Source: Blastocatellia bacterium (GTDB taxonomy: Bacteria; Acidobacteriota; Blastocatellia; Pyrinomonadales; Pyrinomonadaceae). Taken from it: DNA of 6,236 bases. The stretch is from positions 1 to 6,236 of the forward strand of contig PSRF01000265.1 of the NCBI GenBank assembly GCA_003175865.1, given 5' to 3'. Positions 5,076-6,236 of this stretch are shown here, in pieces; the first letter of the stretch is position 1; each line of letters opens with the position of its first letter. Under the pieces are notes generated by a model. That model searched no databases and was not told the origin of the DNA. It saw only the letters and a program-made list of their open reading frames with translations. A program made the translations under genes and the position numbers.

Positions 5076-6191
5076 ATGCAGGTTCCTCTTTTAAATCTAA
5101 AGGCGCAGTACGCCCCGCTGCGCGACGAGATGCGCGACGCAATCCTGGAAGTAATGGATTCGCAGCTGTTCGTGCTCGGTAATCAGGTCAAGGCTCTGGA
5201 GTCCTCAGTTGCGCAGTATTCCCAAGCCAAATACGCGGTCGGTTGTGCGTCGGGATCTGACGCATTGCTGCTGGCGTTGATGGCGCTTGACGTAAAAAGT
5301 GATGATGAAGTCATTACCACTCCGTTCAGTTTCTTCGCTACAGCAAGTGCAATTACACGAACTGGAGCTAGCCCGGTTTTCGTCGATATTGATCCTGACA
5401 CCTACAATCTCGACGCATCGCAGCTCGAAGACGCAATAACATCCCGGACCAAAGCAATTCTTCCAGTCCACATTTACGGTCAGTGTGCGGAGATGGATCC
5501 AATTCTCGATATTGCGATGCGTCATGACCTTCCTGTGATCGAAGATGCAGCACAAGCAATCGGCGCTGAAGATCAGGGAAGACGCGCAGGTTCAATGGGC
5601 CTTGCCGGTTGTTTTAGTTTTTATCCAACTAAAAACCTTGGTGGTGCGGGCGATGGTGGGATATTAACAACTAGTGACGAGCGGTTTGCAGAACGTTTGC
5701 GCCGTCTCCGCACTCATGGCGGATTAACTGAGTACGAACACATCGAAATTGGTCTCAATAGTCGCCTGGATGAGTTGCAAGCAGCAGTGCTGAATGTGAA
5801 GATGAAATACCTCGACGGGTGGTCCAATCGAAGAGCCTCCTTGTCCGCAAACTACACTCAGTTATTGACCAATGCAAAGATATCTTTTGAAGTAGTTCCA
5901 CCGGTTGTTCGAGAAGAGGGTCGGCACATCTTTCATCAGTACGTAATCAGGGTTCCGAATCATCGCGATTCATTAATGTTGCATTTAAAGGAATGCCGAG
6001 TAGGAACTAAGGTCTACTATCCAATACCGCTCCATCGTCAGCCGTGTTTTCAATACCTGGGAAAAAAAGAAGGTGCGTTTCCCGAAACCGAACTAGCAGC
6101 AAGAGAGACGTTAGCGCTGCCGATGTTTCCCGAGTTGACGGAAGAGCAGCAGGTTTATGTGGTGGACAGTATCAAAAGTTTTAAACCGTAA
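5076..6191 (+). CDS. DegT/DnrJ/EryC1/StrS-family PLP-dependent sugar aminotransferase
   Basis: Fold-type I PLP enzyme that transfers an amino group, usually from glutamate, to a keto-sugar nucleotide in the cytoplasm, supplying amino sugars for surface glycans. The 371 residues are a normal length. Visible: the family N-terminus VPLLNLKAQY (3-12), SGSDAL (59-64) for the PLP phosphate, PFSFFATASA (83-92), the cofactor-holding EDAAQ (156-160, Asp157), SFYPTKNLGG (181-190) with Lys186 as the Schiff-base lysine, GDGGILTT (192-199), and NSRLDELQAA (228-237). The lysine is present, so it should be an aminotransferase and not a ColD-like dehydratase. The closest functional groups are enzymes such as FdtB/QdtB (dTDP-3-keto sugars) and WlbE-type (UDP sugars). 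The exact substrate and the carbon aminated (C3 or C4) cannot be read here. The start at 5076 fits the family; no clear ribosome-binding site precedes it. Confidence 0.9.
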   Translation: MQVPLLNLKAQYAPLRDEMRDAILEVMDSQLFVLGNQVKALESSVAQYSQAKYAVGCASGSDALLLALMALDVKSDDEVITTPFSFFATASAITRTGASPVFVDIDPDTYNLDASQLEDAITSRTKAILPVHIYGQCAEMDPILDIAMRHDLPVIEDAAQAIGAEDQGRRAGSMGLAGCFSFYPTKNLGGAGDGGILTTSDERFAERLRRLRTHGGLTEYEHIEIGLNSRLDELQAAVLNVKMKYLDGWSNRRASLSANYTQLLTNAKISFEVVPPVVREEGRHIFHQYVIRVPNHRDSLMLHLKECRVGTKVYYPIPLHRQPCFQYLGKKEGAFPETELAARETLALPMFPELTEEQQVYVVDSIKSFKP

Positions 6192-6236
6192 GCCCTTTCG
6201 ATTCACTCTGCTTCTCTATGTGCTCTGCATCTCCTC

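Noticed and set aside
6192..6236. Possible start of another gene or a terminator at the right edge
   Set aside because: Only 45 nt of pyrimidine-rich sequence, with no hairpin, start signal or open frame that can be supported.

Overview
The window is part of a bacterial surface-polysaccharide (capsule, exopolysaccharide or O-antigen) locus. The organism looks Gram-negative, because the chain-length/kinase protein is the one-piece Wzz plus BY-kinase type. GC is moderate by eye. A 7-bp-periodic GATT-type repeat in one intergenic gap, and the style of the chain-length protein, remind me of Acidobacteriota of the Blastocatellia type. That placement is a weak inference.

Layout from left to right. 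(1) Positions 141 down to 1, minus strand: the first 47 codons of a divergent gene that runs off the left edge. It has a textbook Shine-Dalgarno and an N-terminal signal/membrane segment; its function is unknown. (2) 142-608: a 467-nt divergent intergenic region with no convincing gene. It holds clustered inverted repeats, three GTTAG direct repeats at about helical spacing, and a plausible sigma70-type promoter in front of the sugar genes. (3) 609-1634 rfbB/rmlB (dTDP-glucose 4,6-dehydratase) and 1631-2503 rfbD/rmlD (dTDP-4-dehydrorhamnose reductase), overlapping by 4 nt with a TTG start for rfbD. (4) 2504-2584: a short gap with a 15-bp palindrome whose right arm overlaps the -35 box of a good promoter candidate. 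(5) 2585-4948: a fused Wzz-type polysaccharide co-polymerase and bacterial tyrosine kinase with a C-terminal tyrosine cluster. (6) 4949-5075: a gap dominated by a 90-nt imperfect hairpin made of degenerate 7-bp repeats. (7) 5076-6191: a DegT/DnrJ/EryC1/StrS-family PLP-dependent sugar aminotransferase. (8) 6192-6236: 45 nt with nothing recognisable.

How the genes fit together: RmlB makes dTDP-4-keto-6-deoxyglucose. RmlD performs the last step to dTDP-L-rhamnose, but rmlA and rmlC are not in the window and must be elsewhere. The DegT-family enzyme probably makes an amino sugar, possibly from the RmlB product or from a UDP-sugar. The Wzz/BY-kinase would control chain length and export of the polymer built from these sugars. 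The genes are a known type of system. The less explained material is in the non-coding DNA: the heptad-repeat hairpin, the palindrome-controlled promoter and the divergent control region.
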